Part shown: in pieces, positions 47,716 through 58,911 of the stretch
How positions within the stretch are numbered: the first letter of the stretch is position 1
Layout: each line of letters opens with the position of its first letter
Assembly (NCBI GenBank): GCA_947652605.1
Contig: OX393577.1
Coordinates: forward strand, 20,525,466 to 20,589,465
Direction of reading: 5' to 3'
Source of the DNA: Elmis aenea
Lineage: Eukaryota > Arthropoda > Insecta > Coleoptera > Elmidae
DNA length: 64,000 nucleotides
Notes under the pieces: generated by a model
Databases searched by the model: none
The model's input: only the letters and a program-made list of their open reading frames with translations
Told to the model about the DNA's origin: nothing
Position numbers and translations under genes: made by a program

Positions 47716-47767
47716 TTATGGATAACGGCCGCGAAAGCCTCAAGAATAAAATATCTGATAGTTTTAC
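47539..47767. mobile_element. Insertion carrying the palindrome, 15-bp target duplication
   Basis: The 15-mer ATCTGATAGTTTTAC occurs at 47524-47538 and 47753-47767. On the minus strand it encodes VKLSD of the LINE, and the reading frame is continuous if one copy and the insert are removed. Between the palindrome and the second copy lie 37 bp ending CAAGAATAAAAT, like a short A-rich 3' tail. This fits target-primed retroposition of a foldback RNA. Confidence 0.85.
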
Positions 47768-47922
47768 TTCCAAGTACAAATATTTTAATTTTTAATTCCT
47801 GTGTTCATCAACTGTAAAATTGTGTCCCGTTTTTCCAACTACCAGATATTTGGTTTTGGATGTATTAACTGTCTGTCCCGAAATATTATATTCTTCATTA
47901 AGCTTGCGTAGCAAGTATTATA

Positions 47923-49888
47923 CAGGATGTTTCAAACCACCCGTACCAGCACTTTTATTCGAAAATGCGACACCTAACAAAGAAGGGGGGAAAAAATTTA
48001 CCACAAAAGGGCATATGTAGAATTGACTGACGCTATAGCTGTTTTCGTGATTAAACCGGAAGTGACCAAATCCAGAAGTAAGTATAAACTTAAGTAAAAG
48101 CATCCCGTTTTTATTGCATAATTAGAAAGATATTTAATAAAAAACACTTTTTACTGAAAAATTTTTTGATTATCAGAATAGTTTGTGATTCATTGGACCT
48201 AAATCATAACAACATTTAAAACCCTATTGGCATGTAACTGAGTTCTGGACAACCCCTTATTTTATTTTTGAATTTCATTTTAGACATATGATATGTGTGA
48301 AAACCCCGATACTATTGTTTCACTTCCGGTCCCGCCGGAAATGACCTTAAGTTTGTTATTTCAAATGAAACACCCTCTATATTTCAACATTTCTGGAAAT
48401 AGGAAGCAATTTTGAATACAGCTGCACAATTTTGTATAATGTTCATAACCTCAAATAATTTTTGGCCGAAAAAGTTTTTTTTTTTAACGGAATGGTAGTG
48501 GTACATCAACCAAAATAGTGGCAGTTGTATTCAAAATTGCTTCCTGTTTCGAAATATGTAAAAATAGAAAGGGTGTTTCATTTGAAATAATAATAATAAT
48601 AATAATAATCTTTATTTGTTCTGAATATCCCAAAAAAGGTGTAGAACTTGTCACAATAATAATTTACGTACATTACAAATAATATACATAGTTAATAAAA
48701 ACACAGAAAAATGATATTTAAATATAACATTTTATAAAGTCAGCATCATTTAAATATTCGCTTACTCCATAGGAAGCTTTAGAAATCAGAACTTTTCTTA
48801 ATTTCTTCTTCAATTCGTGGGTGGGAAGATTTATTATACTCTCAGGTGATGTGTTAAATTTATTATATATAGCAATAATTGTGGAGGCAACATTTTTTTG
48901 AAGATAGGTATATTTGAAACAATCGGGTTTTAGGTTTTTTTTTATGTCGCGTATTGGCTGCATGATTTCTTATATTCTCTTCGAACAGATCTACATTATT
49001 TTTTACGAACATGATGGCTTCGAGAATAAATAGACCATAAAAGGTTAATATTTCGTTGTCACGAAAAGTTTCTTTGCAGTGATCTCGGTAGTTTAGGCCA
49101 AATATATTTCTTATACATCGCTTTTGTATAATGAAGAGGCGTTCTGAGTCACTAGCGTTACCCCAAAAAATTACAGCATAGCGTAACCTAGATTCGACAT
49201 ATGCATGATATGCAGTTTTGGCCGCGTTTGCATTGACCAATTTTTTTAGGTTTTTTAGTGCAAAAGGGTACCGTGACAGGCTTTGTGACAGGCGTTCGAT
49301 GTGGTATGACCAGTCCAGTCTAGAGTCAATACATAAACCAAGAAAAGATATTTTATTAACAACATTTATACTTGTGGAATTATTTTGAAATTTTAAGTCG
49401 GAGTTTATTTTACTTTGTGAATAACAAACTTAGGGTCATTTCTGGCGAGACCGAAAGTGAAACAATAATGTACGTGTTTAAATAATCGGTTTTTTTCTCA
49501 CATATCATATGTCTAGAATTTCATTTAAATAAATACAAAACTAAATAAAAAATGGGGTGTCCAGAACTCAGTTACATGCGATTAGGATTTTAAATGTTGT
49601 TATATTTTAGTCCAATGGATTACAAACTATACCGATAATCAAAAAAAAATTCAAGTAAGAAGTGTTTATCAATTTTTTTTCTAATTATGCAATAAAAACA
49701 GAATGGTTCCATTTAAGTTTTTAAAGTTACTTCCGGATTTGGTCACTTCCGGTTTAATCATGAAAACCGCTAGGTATAGTGTCAGTCAATTCTACATATG
49801 CACTTTTGTGATAAAAAAATTTCCCCATCTTTGTCAGACGTCACATTTTTGAATAAAAGTGCTGATACGGGTGGTCTGAAACACCCTG
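47923..49888. mobile_element. Composite TA foldback (CAGGATGTTTCAAACCACC) with inner foldback and LINE
   Basis: The ends are CAGGATGTTTCAAACCACCC and GGGTGGTCTGAAACACCCTG, with TA outside. The outer arms are about 310 bp. Inside (about 48230-49580) lies an element homologous to 36695-38313, starting GCATGTAACTGAGTTCTGG and ending with the inverse. A LINE fragment (48590-49420) splits the inner right arm. The whole sits in the 46990-49985 LINE. Confidence 0.85.
48590..49420 (-). pseudogene. 5'-truncated LINE, RT C-terminal part, (ATT)n tail
   Basis: One frame runs from 49420 to about 48945: KISFLGLCIDSRLDWSYHIE, AYHAYVESRLRYAVIFWGNA, LFIIQKRCIRNIFGLNYRDH and ILTFYGLFILEAIMFV. After a 1-base shift in a homopolymer it continues DCFKYTYLQKNVASTIIAIY to a stop at 48718. 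This is the standard RT thumb and C-terminal region of the CR1/Jockey-like group. The 3' end AACAAATAAAGATT leads into an (ATT)n microsatellite, as in CR1/Daphne-like LINEs. The target is the foldback word TTGAAATAAC. Confidence 0.85.
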
Positions 49889-50100
49889 TATATCTATCTC
49901 ATCTTCCGCCAAGATAACTTGGTCATCAGTAAAATTCAAGCTATTTATATTTTTTTCTCCGAGAGATGCACCCATAGGTTGGCAATTAAACGTTTACTAA
50001 AAGTTAAATTTTGTTTTAGGTCAAGAGAAAGACATGGAACGAGAGTTTTCACCAAAATATCATGACTTCATAAACAAGTGCGATAACTCAGGTAGGTGTA

Positions 50101-52667
50101 GGGGAAGGTGGTATATACTGGGACACTTTTTTTAAATTTTGCGTAACTTTTGAACGGCTTAATTTGCATACCTAAAATTGATATGAGATATTCATATTGC
50201 TTTACTTTATCATTGCATATACAATGAAAAAATTTTTTTAAATAAAGGTACACAAATAGAGGGACTGTCCCACTATACACCACTTGTCCCCACATAAACC
50301 ACCCCGTGGTACATTGTGAGACAGCAAAAAAAAAATGAAATAAAGAATAAGTAATTAAAAAAAGGCTTAATTTTAATATTTTATTTTAAAAACTTACACT
50401 TTTCATGGGCATTTAGACATTGTACTTTGAAAAATCAAACTAAAATTGAAAATGTTTCTTTGTTTTTTCAGTGCCCCCACAACCTAGTCGGTGCGCTTAA
50501 CCTACACAGAATATTTTCTTTTTCAACACAGTCTTTATCTCTGTTTTTAGAGAAAGAAAATATAGTCGGAAGTCTTTTTCAGAAAATTTACCTGATTATC
50601 ATCATTGTCCCACAATGCACCATGTGATCAATTTTTAAAAGCAACGATTTAAGGAAAAACTTGTATGATTATTTTAAGTTTAACATTGTACATACATTTA
50701 ATATACTGTAAGGTACACCTACGCCAAATTTTCTAATTGTTGTTAAATAAATAAAAAAGTTTTAGCACATAAACTGAATAACCACAAAAAAACAATGCGC
50801 AGTTACCAAACATGCCTCACATGTGCAAGTCACTATGACATTGTTTACGACACATACTGTAGACAGGATATAATGGGACTGCTTAACCGCTATTTTGATG
50901 TAAACAAACTTCAAGTACGGGGTAACAGATTGCCAAAATCTCTGTTGTCCCACTATACAGGGTGCCCATTTTTCTAACCTGTTGTATGGGTATCTCCGTT
51001 AATATTAGAGATACAGAAACGTTTAAATTAGAAAATTTGTGCAGAATTTAAAGGGAAATCTGATGCCATTTTCAAATTTGACCTACGTCATCAACTTTTT
51101 GAAATATTTTGAAAAAACTGAAAAAGGTCGATTTTTTCAAACTTGCATAATTCCGTAACCATATGAGTTAGAACAAAAATAAAAATTGGCTTTTATAGAT
51201 GTTTTTACGTAGATTTTAAATATGTTAACGGAATTTTCATAGCACTCTTGATTTCCGAGTTATAGCACAAACTTGCATTTTTTTAAATGGAAGTCATAGT
51301 TGGCTATGGTCTTATTAAAAAGGTTATTTTTTTCTCGTTTCAATGATATAAGGGTTGTTATGCTTTACTTTTGTAGTTTTTCTTTAAATAAGCAAAAATC
51401 ATTTTACATGTTCACTGCCTACTAATAGATGGGAGTTATCCTGTTGATGTTCCTTTTTTTTCGATGCGACATTTAAGAGTTGTCTCTTATCGTTAGTGTA
51501 GCAGTTATTAGCCAGTTACAAATTTTAAAAACAAAACCTCAGAGTTTGTCAAATAAAATTTATTGTTTGTTATACGTATAAATCTCTCTCTCGTGTTGAA
51601 CAAAATTTTTGATTGACTTTATTGTAAATTTTAAAAACAATGTTTTCTAATGAAAAAAGAAACGACATGCTTTTTTTATTACTAGGCTTGTAATAGAAAT
51701 AGTAGAAATTCAAGTGAAATGTATTTGCAAAGATTTATGGAAAGGAGGCAACCAAGAAAGAAATTATTTTCGTTGTAAGAAACCAATTTAAAAAAATACA
51801 GGTCATTTACAAAATCCAAAGGTTTGAAAATTAAATTTAAGCAAGAAGATGAAGAGAGAGTCCTAGAATACATAAATTATAAACCAACATCATCTACCCT
51901 ACCCGGGAGTTGTCCCTTGAATGTGGTGTCAACTGAAAAGGCCGAACTGGCTAATAATTGCTACACTAACGATAAGAGACAACTCTTAAATGTCACATCG
52001 AAAAAAAAAGAACATCAACACAGGATAACTCCCATCTATTAGTAGGCAGTGAACATGTAAAATGATTTTTGCTTATTTAAAGAAAAACTACAAAAGTAAA
52101 GCATAACAACCCTTATATCATTGAAACGAGAAAAAAATAACCTTTTTAATAAGACCATAGCCAACTATGACTTCCATTTAAAAAAATGCAAGTTTGTGCT
52201 ATAACTCGGAAATCGAGAGTGCTATGAAAATTCCGTTAACATTTTTAAAATCTACGTAAAAACATCTAAAAAGCCAATTTTTATTTTCGTTCTAACTCAT
52301 ATGGTTACGGAATTATGCAAGTTTGAAAAAATCGACCTTTTTCAGTTTTTTTAAAATATTTCAAAAAGTTGATGACGTAGGTCAAATTTGAAAATGGCAT
52401 CAGATTTCCCTTTAAATTCTGCACAAATTTTCTAATTTAAACGTTTCTGTATCTCTAATATTAACGGAGTTACCCATACAACAGGTTAGAAAAATGGGCA
52501 CCCTGTATACCATCTTCCCCTATATGATTAGTTTATTTTTACATATAATATTCGTTATTATATTTGCATAAGCTATATCGTCCTACTTTTTAAATTGTTA
52601 ACACAATTTACAAAACAGCTAAATTATATATATTATATACCATGTCCCAGTATATACCATCTTCCCC
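50101..52667. mobile_element. TA-flanked foldback, GGGGAAGATGG family, copy 2, with a large insertion
   Basis: The left end GGGGAAGGTGGTATATACTG and the right end CAGTATATACCATCTTCCCC are flanked by TA (50099-50100, 52668-52669). 50101-50957 is the inverse of the 14491-15379 copy. The word TATACCATCTTCCCCTA appears at 52506 and again at 52654, so the right side either was duplicated or holds a second element end. Confidence 0.8.
50958..52505. mobile_element. TA foldback with long, well-matched arms (CAGGGTGCCCATTTTTC)
   Basis: The ends CAGGGTGCCCATTTTTCTAA and TTAGAAAAATGGGCACCCTG are perfect inverses. The arms run about 550 bp with few differences, so it is young or homogenised. It interrupts the 50101-52667 element at CCCAC-TATA. 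A 400-bp loop (about 51530-51945) has short frames of no known content. Confidence 0.9.
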
Positions 52668-52669
52668 TA

Positions 52670-54244
52670 CATATAATTTAAATTGCTCATGTTTCAAATT
52701 TAACTTCGTTTCGATATGTAAAAGGTTCTTAATATCCAATCAATATCTTTATGGTAGCAGTAAGTATAAATAATGAAATTGAATACTTCGCGCCTGTTAA
52801 TATTTAATACGTATGAAGTTCCATCAACTAGCAACGTTCTTTTTTGTTTCTTTTGAGCAAAATCTCCTGTTATACTGAAAGTAACGCTTCATAGATTTAA
52901 AAAAAAAGTTTTTTTTAAGTCCACTAACAAGGATTAAACAGCACAGAATGCGTGATTCTGTATAAAATTACAGATTTAGTCCGTCTTTAACTTTTAACAA
53001 TGTCTTGACTCTATAAAAACTTTTTTCCGGTATCAAATGCCCTAAAACGTATATTTCCAGCGAAACCCAGTAATCTAATTTTGTATCCTCTCTGCCTCTG
53101 AATGTGAAAATTGAGTTTGACTTAACTTTTGCAGGTTCTTTAAAAGTAAGGGCAATATTTTTCAAACTGAAATCTTTATGAAGTGATTATGGTTCATCGT
53201 TACCATAAAGATCAATTTTATGCCTTTTATAATGATAATATTCAGAGTGCAGTTCACTAATACGTCGTATTTATAGCTAATAGGATGCGATTTGTCTACA
53301 TGACTGCCAACATAATAAAGCCTTCTAATCGCAGTAATTTCAAAGGGGAATTAAAACGTCAGATAACTTTGCTTTACTGTGTAATACCAATCAGTAAACA
53401 TTTCCGATATATTTAATCGGCTCCTAACTCTTTTTAAATACGTCAAGTAAAAACTAAACAGATGTAGCCATCACGTTGTAATAACAAACTTGCCATTAGT
53501 ATTCCACATTCCAGCTAAGAGCATTTGAAAACATCTTATGTAATCCCAATAACCTGTAAAAGACTTTTCAAGTCTAAAAATATCCCGGTTGCATAGACGG
53601 ACCGTCTGGAGGTGAGAAAGAAGAAGGAATTCTCATGTCTGCACGTGACAAGGCCACTTTTCAGTGCAGGTCGTAATTATGATGTTACTTACATCTACAG
53701 AATTACAAAACATGTAGTGCCAATGTCCTATTACAATAATTGTCTTTGTGGCACCAAACAGTCGGCAATTTTCCTTTCTTCAAAACCACTAAAGCGTAAA
53801 TTTGGTAAATCTTTATTTTAAAACATGTCGATTATCAAATGTTTAGCGTACATATTTTTTATTTAATGGCAAAATAATTATTCGTTATGGAATCGTTTCG
53901 TTTATAAGTCAGACAAAGGATTGATATTAAAATCGTAGTTATTTGTAAAAATATGTTGGTATATTCATAAAAATTAATAAAACCCAATTTTTATTTTTAC
54001 ATCACCGTAAACACAATAAAGTTTTAATTTTGTTCATTTTTATTTCTAAGGTATTCCGATTAATGGCAGTTATATCATAATAAATATTTTTGACGCACAA
54101 TGTTATAATCAATGGCAATATAACAATATTTATCGATCCTACGTGATTAAGTAAAATTGCGAACATTTTTTTGAACCTCATTAGACCTTTTTAAAGTTTG
54201 TGTTTAAGTACATCTTCTTATAAAAAAAATGGCAATTTTATCGA
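52670..54244. other. No recognisable gene
   Basis: AT-rich DNA; the 69-codon frame at 53612-53821 has no motif. No inverted ends found. Confidence 0.4.
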
Positions 54245-56105
54245 TTCTATAGCGTCTGTCAGCGCTGTCCGATCTCCAGACTGTTCCTCCACCCCTTTTT
54301 ATCTTGCCACTGTTCCTCTAGAAGATTTCTCCGCCTCATAGCTGTCTTAATGCCACCGTTTCACGTTTTTCTGGGTCTGCCTCATTTTATCCTTTCAGAA
54401 GGGATCTAGTCAAGCGTTACTTTCGGCAGTCGATGGTCTGCCATCTTCTTACATGTACATACCAAATTAGTTATCGTTTTCCTGCCTCTTGTACTTGAGT
54501 TTCCCTCAATCCGATTAATTTTTTAATTCTTGTGTTCGGTACTCTATGTTATATAGACATTCTACACGATCTTCTAAGGGCATTCACCTCCAGAGCTTTC
54601 TTTTAACTGCTTCTGTCCACCTCTATGCTTCTGCTTCATACAATACTATACTCTTAATAACTGAGTTGTATATGTTGTACTTCCTCTTTTTTTTGTTATT
54701 TCTTTACTCCACCATATTCCATTTAGCCTTTTGATACCTCTACTTCCTTGCCCTATCCTTTGTCGAATTTCTTTTTCATCCTTTCCATCCTCTTGAATTT
54801 TTACATTCATGTATTGGTCCCAATTGGGACCTATTTTATAATTGCTGTATACTTGTGACATTCCACAAAGTCAGAACGTCACAATTGCAACTTTTGCTGC
54901 CGATACAGTTATCTTGGCAATTGGTAATGACAATGTAGAAACAGCTGCTAAACTTCAAGAAGCATGCAACAGAGTAACCGATTGGACTAAGAGGTGGAGA
55001 GTAAGAATCAACGAGAGTAAATCAGCGCATATTGACTTTACTTACAAGCAAAATGAACAATTCACGATATCAATAAACAATGCCAAAATCCCACATTGCG
55101 ATACAGCAAAATACCTACTTGGTAATGAATCTGGATATTCGTCTTCGATGGAAAGAACACAAAGATAAAAAGAAAAGAACGGCCTTAAATACAAAAAAAA
55201 TTACTTTCTGATTGGAAGAAAATCACAATTGTCTGTGCATAATAAGATGCTACTATACAAACAAATCCTTAAGCCAGTCTGGAAATGGGGTTCAGCTCTG
55301 GGGACATGCAGCCAAAAGCAACATAGATAAGATCCAGGTCTTTCAAAATAAAGTGCTCCGAGGTATTGTCCATGCTCCATGGTACTATCGGAATGACCAC
55401 CTACACAGAGATCTGAAGATTTCAACCGTCAGAGAAGAGATCACAAAGTTCGCAGGAAAACACGAGAGAACACTTCACTCCCATGGCAATACCGAGGCTG
55501 CAGCTCCTAAATAATGCTGGTTCGAAAAGAAGGCTCAAGAGGATTAAACCTTTTGAACTGGTGTAGTGTCTGTCGCGATACAGTGCTAAAGCAGAGCATA
55601 GTGAACCTGTGCGTAACACGACAAACTTGTGTTTTATGTTAGAAACCAAGAAACACCAATGGGGACATCTTGGAAAAATATCTAGTCTTTAAGAATTTTT
55701 GAATAAAATTGTAGGTTAGTCTCTCTAGACTAGTAACAATATTGCAATATAGCGAAAAGAAAAAAAAAGTATTGGTAGCCATTGTATTAGGATATTTTCT
55801 CTCCACTTTCTAATTCTAGGTCACCGAATTCTCCCCCAATACAAAAGTATTTAATTTTTCAATATTCGTTGAAAGACCCGCTTTTCCGTATTCATCTTTA
55901 ATTTTCCTTTTCATGTATTAGAGATAATCCTTATCTTGGGCTAGAACCATCTGATCATCTGCAAATTGGGGAGTGTATATATTGCTTTCTCCTATATTTA
56001 TCCCCATGCTCTTGTATTTTTCCTTCTATGTTTACAAAGTGTTAAATGTATATTTTAAATAGTGTTGGAGAAAAGCAACAATCCTTGTTTCAATTCTTTC
56101 GCTTT
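54245..56105 (-). pseudogene. LINE relic split by a Jockey insertion
   Basis: The right part (56105-55780) reads MGINIGESNIYTPQFADDQM, with the catalytic FADDQ intact, VLAQDKDYL and IKDEYGKAGLSTNIEKLNTF. The left part (54840-54245) resumes with VKIQEDGKDEKEIRQRIGQG and WWSKEITKK. Next come LIWYVHVRRWQ, the WYGHVxRM segment, and MRRRNLLEEQWQDKKGWRNS in shifting frames. The two parts join across the plus-strand Jockey copy. The N-terminal endonuclease is absent. Confidence 0.85.
54842..55772 (+). pseudogene. 5'-truncated Jockey-type LINE, catalytic motif mutated
   Basis: VTIATFAADTVILAIGNDNV shows the RT catalytic motif as FAAD where Jockey elements have FADD. KLQEACNRVTDWTKRWRVRI and NESKSAHIDFTYKQ follow. 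After frameshifts come GVQLWGHAAKSNIDKIQVFQ, NKVLRGIVHAPWYYRNDHLH, RDLKISTVREEITKFAGKHE and KRIKPFELV, with a stop at 55564. A 3' UTR of about 200 bp ends in an A-rich tract at 55757-55769. The order and spacing are those of Jockey pol. It is inserted against the orientation of the host LINE. Confidence 0.88.
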
Positions 56106-57245
56106 AAGTGTTGCTCTATTTGTCAATTTATAAACAAATTTCTTGATTTTGATAGATGTTTTATTCTAAAGAACGGCAATGTACTGCAAAAATTACCACC
56201 ACACTAGATCATTTTTGGTGAGAATTGGTTTTAAATATAGAGCTAAAATTACATTTTTAGTTCAGCTTTACAAAATAATAGTTTATCATCGTTGAAAACC
56301 GCCATTTACTGGAGCAACCGTGTTTTATTCTGTCAAATATACAAACTGCTATATTTAAACTGCTGTCGGCTATGGACATTATAATACTTAAAGTAGTCCA
56401 CAAATAAATTATTATGTGTAACCGTCAGCTAACACTTAATAATATTGAACTAAGATTCCTCCATAAACTTTAGGCAGTCGTTAATTGCCAACTAAAACCA
56501 AGTTTACAAGTTCGTTGAAAACTTTTCGTCTTCAATATATCGTTAAAATAAAGTTTTATATAAAACCATGTTGAAAGAAGCTCTGAAATTAAAAAACAAA
56601 CTATAATACCGCATATTTTGTAAAAAAAAAATCTATACTGTAAGGTAGCTAGAAGACGATGATGTTAATGAGGTATATTTTTAGAATTGCAATTAAAACC
56701 AAGAAATTACTTCATGAAGGATCCATCAACTGGGGTTAATTTGACTTCTAATTAAACCGTTTTTGTAGTAACTCGGCTTGGTCTGTCTATGTCTACCTGT
56801 CTGCTTTTTGCTCCATAAAAATTAGATTAAGATACTCTGCAATTTATTGTTTGCTTTAATTTCAAAGGTATACAAAATTTTAATCCGTTTAAAACATAAA
56901 ATCTTGGGCAAGGTTGAAATAGTCTCTTTTGTCAAATAGGTGTATATTATAAAAACTTACACCATTAAATACACTTCCTATAATAAATGCACAACAAATA
57001 GACTTGGTAAAGCAAATGACGAATTTCGACATCTATAAACAAACGTTTTTAAATTTGTTGAAATTTGGTTTGGGAAATTCAAAAAATTTTAAAATATTTA
57101 ATAATTTTAAGCTACTTTATGTTATTATTCAGCTAACACTCTTTCAAAATCTTATCAGTTCACTTGATTTTATTTTTCATAATTTATCCCAAATATGTGA
57201 ACTAGGATCGGCTAAATTTGCCGGGTATCGAAGCTCTTCTCCGGG
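56106..57245. other. No recognisable gene
   Basis: AT-rich DNA without identifiable ends or frames; the start of the frame at 57004 is not conserved in the other copy of the minisatellite element. Confidence 0.4.
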
Positions 57246-57566
57246 CGTGTCCGGAACATTCTTCGCCCACAATTCTTCGCCCACAATTCTTCGTCTCTAC
57301 AATTCTTCGCCCACAATTCTTCGCCCACAATTTTTCGCCTACACAATTCTTCGCCGCCAGGCTTCGCCACCACAATTCTTCGCCGTATACAAGCATATCA
57401 CAAAGTTTGTTTGTAAATGTGATCATTTTTATTTATAACGTAATTTTTACAGATTATTTTACATTAGGCTAGGTCACGTCAGGTTAGGTTAGGTTAATTT
57501 AATTTTTATTTATACTATAATAACTGTGGGCGAAGAATTATTGTGGGCGAAGAATGTTCCTAGACC
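57246..57566. mobile_element. Minisatellite-bearing TIR element, copy 2 (both ends)
   Basis: Left CGTGTCCGGAACATTCTTCG and right CGAAGAATGTTCCTAGACC are inverse from GGAACATTC inwards. A direct repeat CTTCTCCGGG lies outside each (57236-57245, 57567-57576). A 10-bp duplication would fit a Mutator-like element, but this is inference. Inside are the CACAATTCTTCGCC array (57259-57384) and AGGTTAGGTTAGGTTA (57479-57494). Frames across the array are artefacts. Confidence 0.75.
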
Positions 57567-57576
57567 CTTCTCCGGG

Positions 57577-58726
57577 TTCGGTGATTAGACTCGTGATACA
57601 ACTAGGACGATTACAAATAGTAAAAATTTATCGTATTATATATTCAGTACCATACTTAACTTCTTAAGACTACATGTTAATACAATATCCATCCTGTATA
57701 CGTTTATAATACATATGTATCAATTTATCACATACCTTAGTCACAAAAATTACAACATCAGTAGACAATCTAAATAATTTATAAACATTTATTTAATTGA
57801 TATAAAATAAAATACAGTAAAGTATGTACCTTAAATGCATACATTTTTTGTGTGTTTTTTTAAGTTAAGACATTCAGCTTAGTAAAGAAAACAATCTCAA
57901 AATTTATTATGCAGTACATTACAGATTATTTCATTTTGCATACTCAAAATGCCGCCTAACGTACAACAAGGTACATCTTGATTAAAACAAATACTGAAAT
58001 GAAAAATGGATACGTGACACTTTAAGAAAGATAACGAGTAAGTTATGCGTGAGGAATACAAAATTTCCTTTTATAAACTTGATATGGTGTACAAAAACTT
58101 TCTCTTTGATTTTCGTTTAGCATAAGTTTACCTGAGCATCACTTTACACAATGATGATCGAGTAACAAACAACATTTTTTTTCAAAATTAAATATCAGAC
58201 TTTGTGTTTGGAAAATCTTATTATATTTTCCCGGAGCTCATGGATCGTAATCATATTTTATAACTCAATTTCAGAAATTTGTGTGATAGACTGAAAATTT
58301 AGTCGGGACACCGTGATACTTTTTTTTTCGGTAGCGCTTCAAGCAACTGACTGAGTCATTTGTTCCGAGATTTTGCTCCAGGAACTCTGCCGATCATCTC
58401 AGGAAGCTCATTAGGTCGACTGTATACTCTCTTGTTCGGCTTAGTTACCTAATCAGATTTACAACGGAAGCTTTGTCTGGGCTCTGTTGAATTTTATAAC
58501 TTTTTCCATGGTGCACAAAAGGTTTACTTGCAACTGAAAATATTAAGAATTGTAACTACACTTTTAATTAGTACGAGGGCTAGGCTGAATTTATTGAGAA
58601 TAAAAAGGGACTTGTAGGCGAACAGCACTATCAGCACCTTGCCTGTCAATTATGAGTCTCGAAGTCTCGACCATTTTTTAAATCCTGGTATTCGGAACTC
58701 TTAACAACAAAGATCCCGGTTATTCC
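57577..58726. other. No recognisable gene
   Basis: AT-rich DNA; CATCCTGTATACG near 57690 resembles a TA-element end. Nothing else. Confidence 0.4.
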
Positions 58727-58911
58727 CAGAGGCGTCGTCGGGCCCGGGGAAATTTTTTTCATGGGCCCCAAGTAAAGCATATTATTTGAAAATTTTGTAA
58801 ATAAAAAACAATTGTGGTATAATATTCGAGCCTCTGTGGACTCCCGGGCCCTTAAATTACTCCCGGACCCGGGCTCGGAGACCCCCCTGCCCCCCCTCTC
58901 ATCGGCCCTGG
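58727..58911. mobile_element. GC-rich hAT MITE (CAGAGGCGTCGTCGG)
   Basis: Left CAGAGGCGTCGTCGGGCCCG and right GGGCTCGGAG...CATCGGCCCTG are inverse in outline. The flanks GTTATTCC and CTTATTCC differ at one of 8 positions. The GGGCCCGGG core is typical of a widespread Ac-like MITE type. Confidence 0.75.

Larger units (their letters stand above)
46990..49985 (-). pseudogene. LINE relic (RT palm end to C-terminus), broken by two insertions
   Basis: Reading leftwards from 49985 the minus strand gives MGASLGEKNINSLNFTDDQV (the RT catalytic FADD motif, here FTDD) and AEDEID. It is cut by the foldback at 47923-49888 and resumes with LLRKLNEEYNISGQTVNTSK and KYLVVGKTGHNFTVDE. It is cut again by the palindrome insertion, with VKLSD on both sides, then continues DDGSNEQEI and SGIRNLTRDTKIIMYKTIVE. 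After a shift it ends with IETIDAKRLKWYEHVRKM and DDWIDRKKWKQGCEKEP. Endonuclease and early RT are absent. The clade is the same general type as at 54.2-56.1 kb. Confidence 0.85.

Noticed and set aside
47424..47817. Overlapping open frames of 76-123 codons on both strands around the palindrome
   Set aside because: They are mirror images forced by the perfect palindrome, not separate genes.
57004..57472. Frames of 74-144 codons rich in FFAHNSSPTILR
   Set aside because: They translate the CACAATTCTTCGCC minisatellite in different frames; the array explains the openness.
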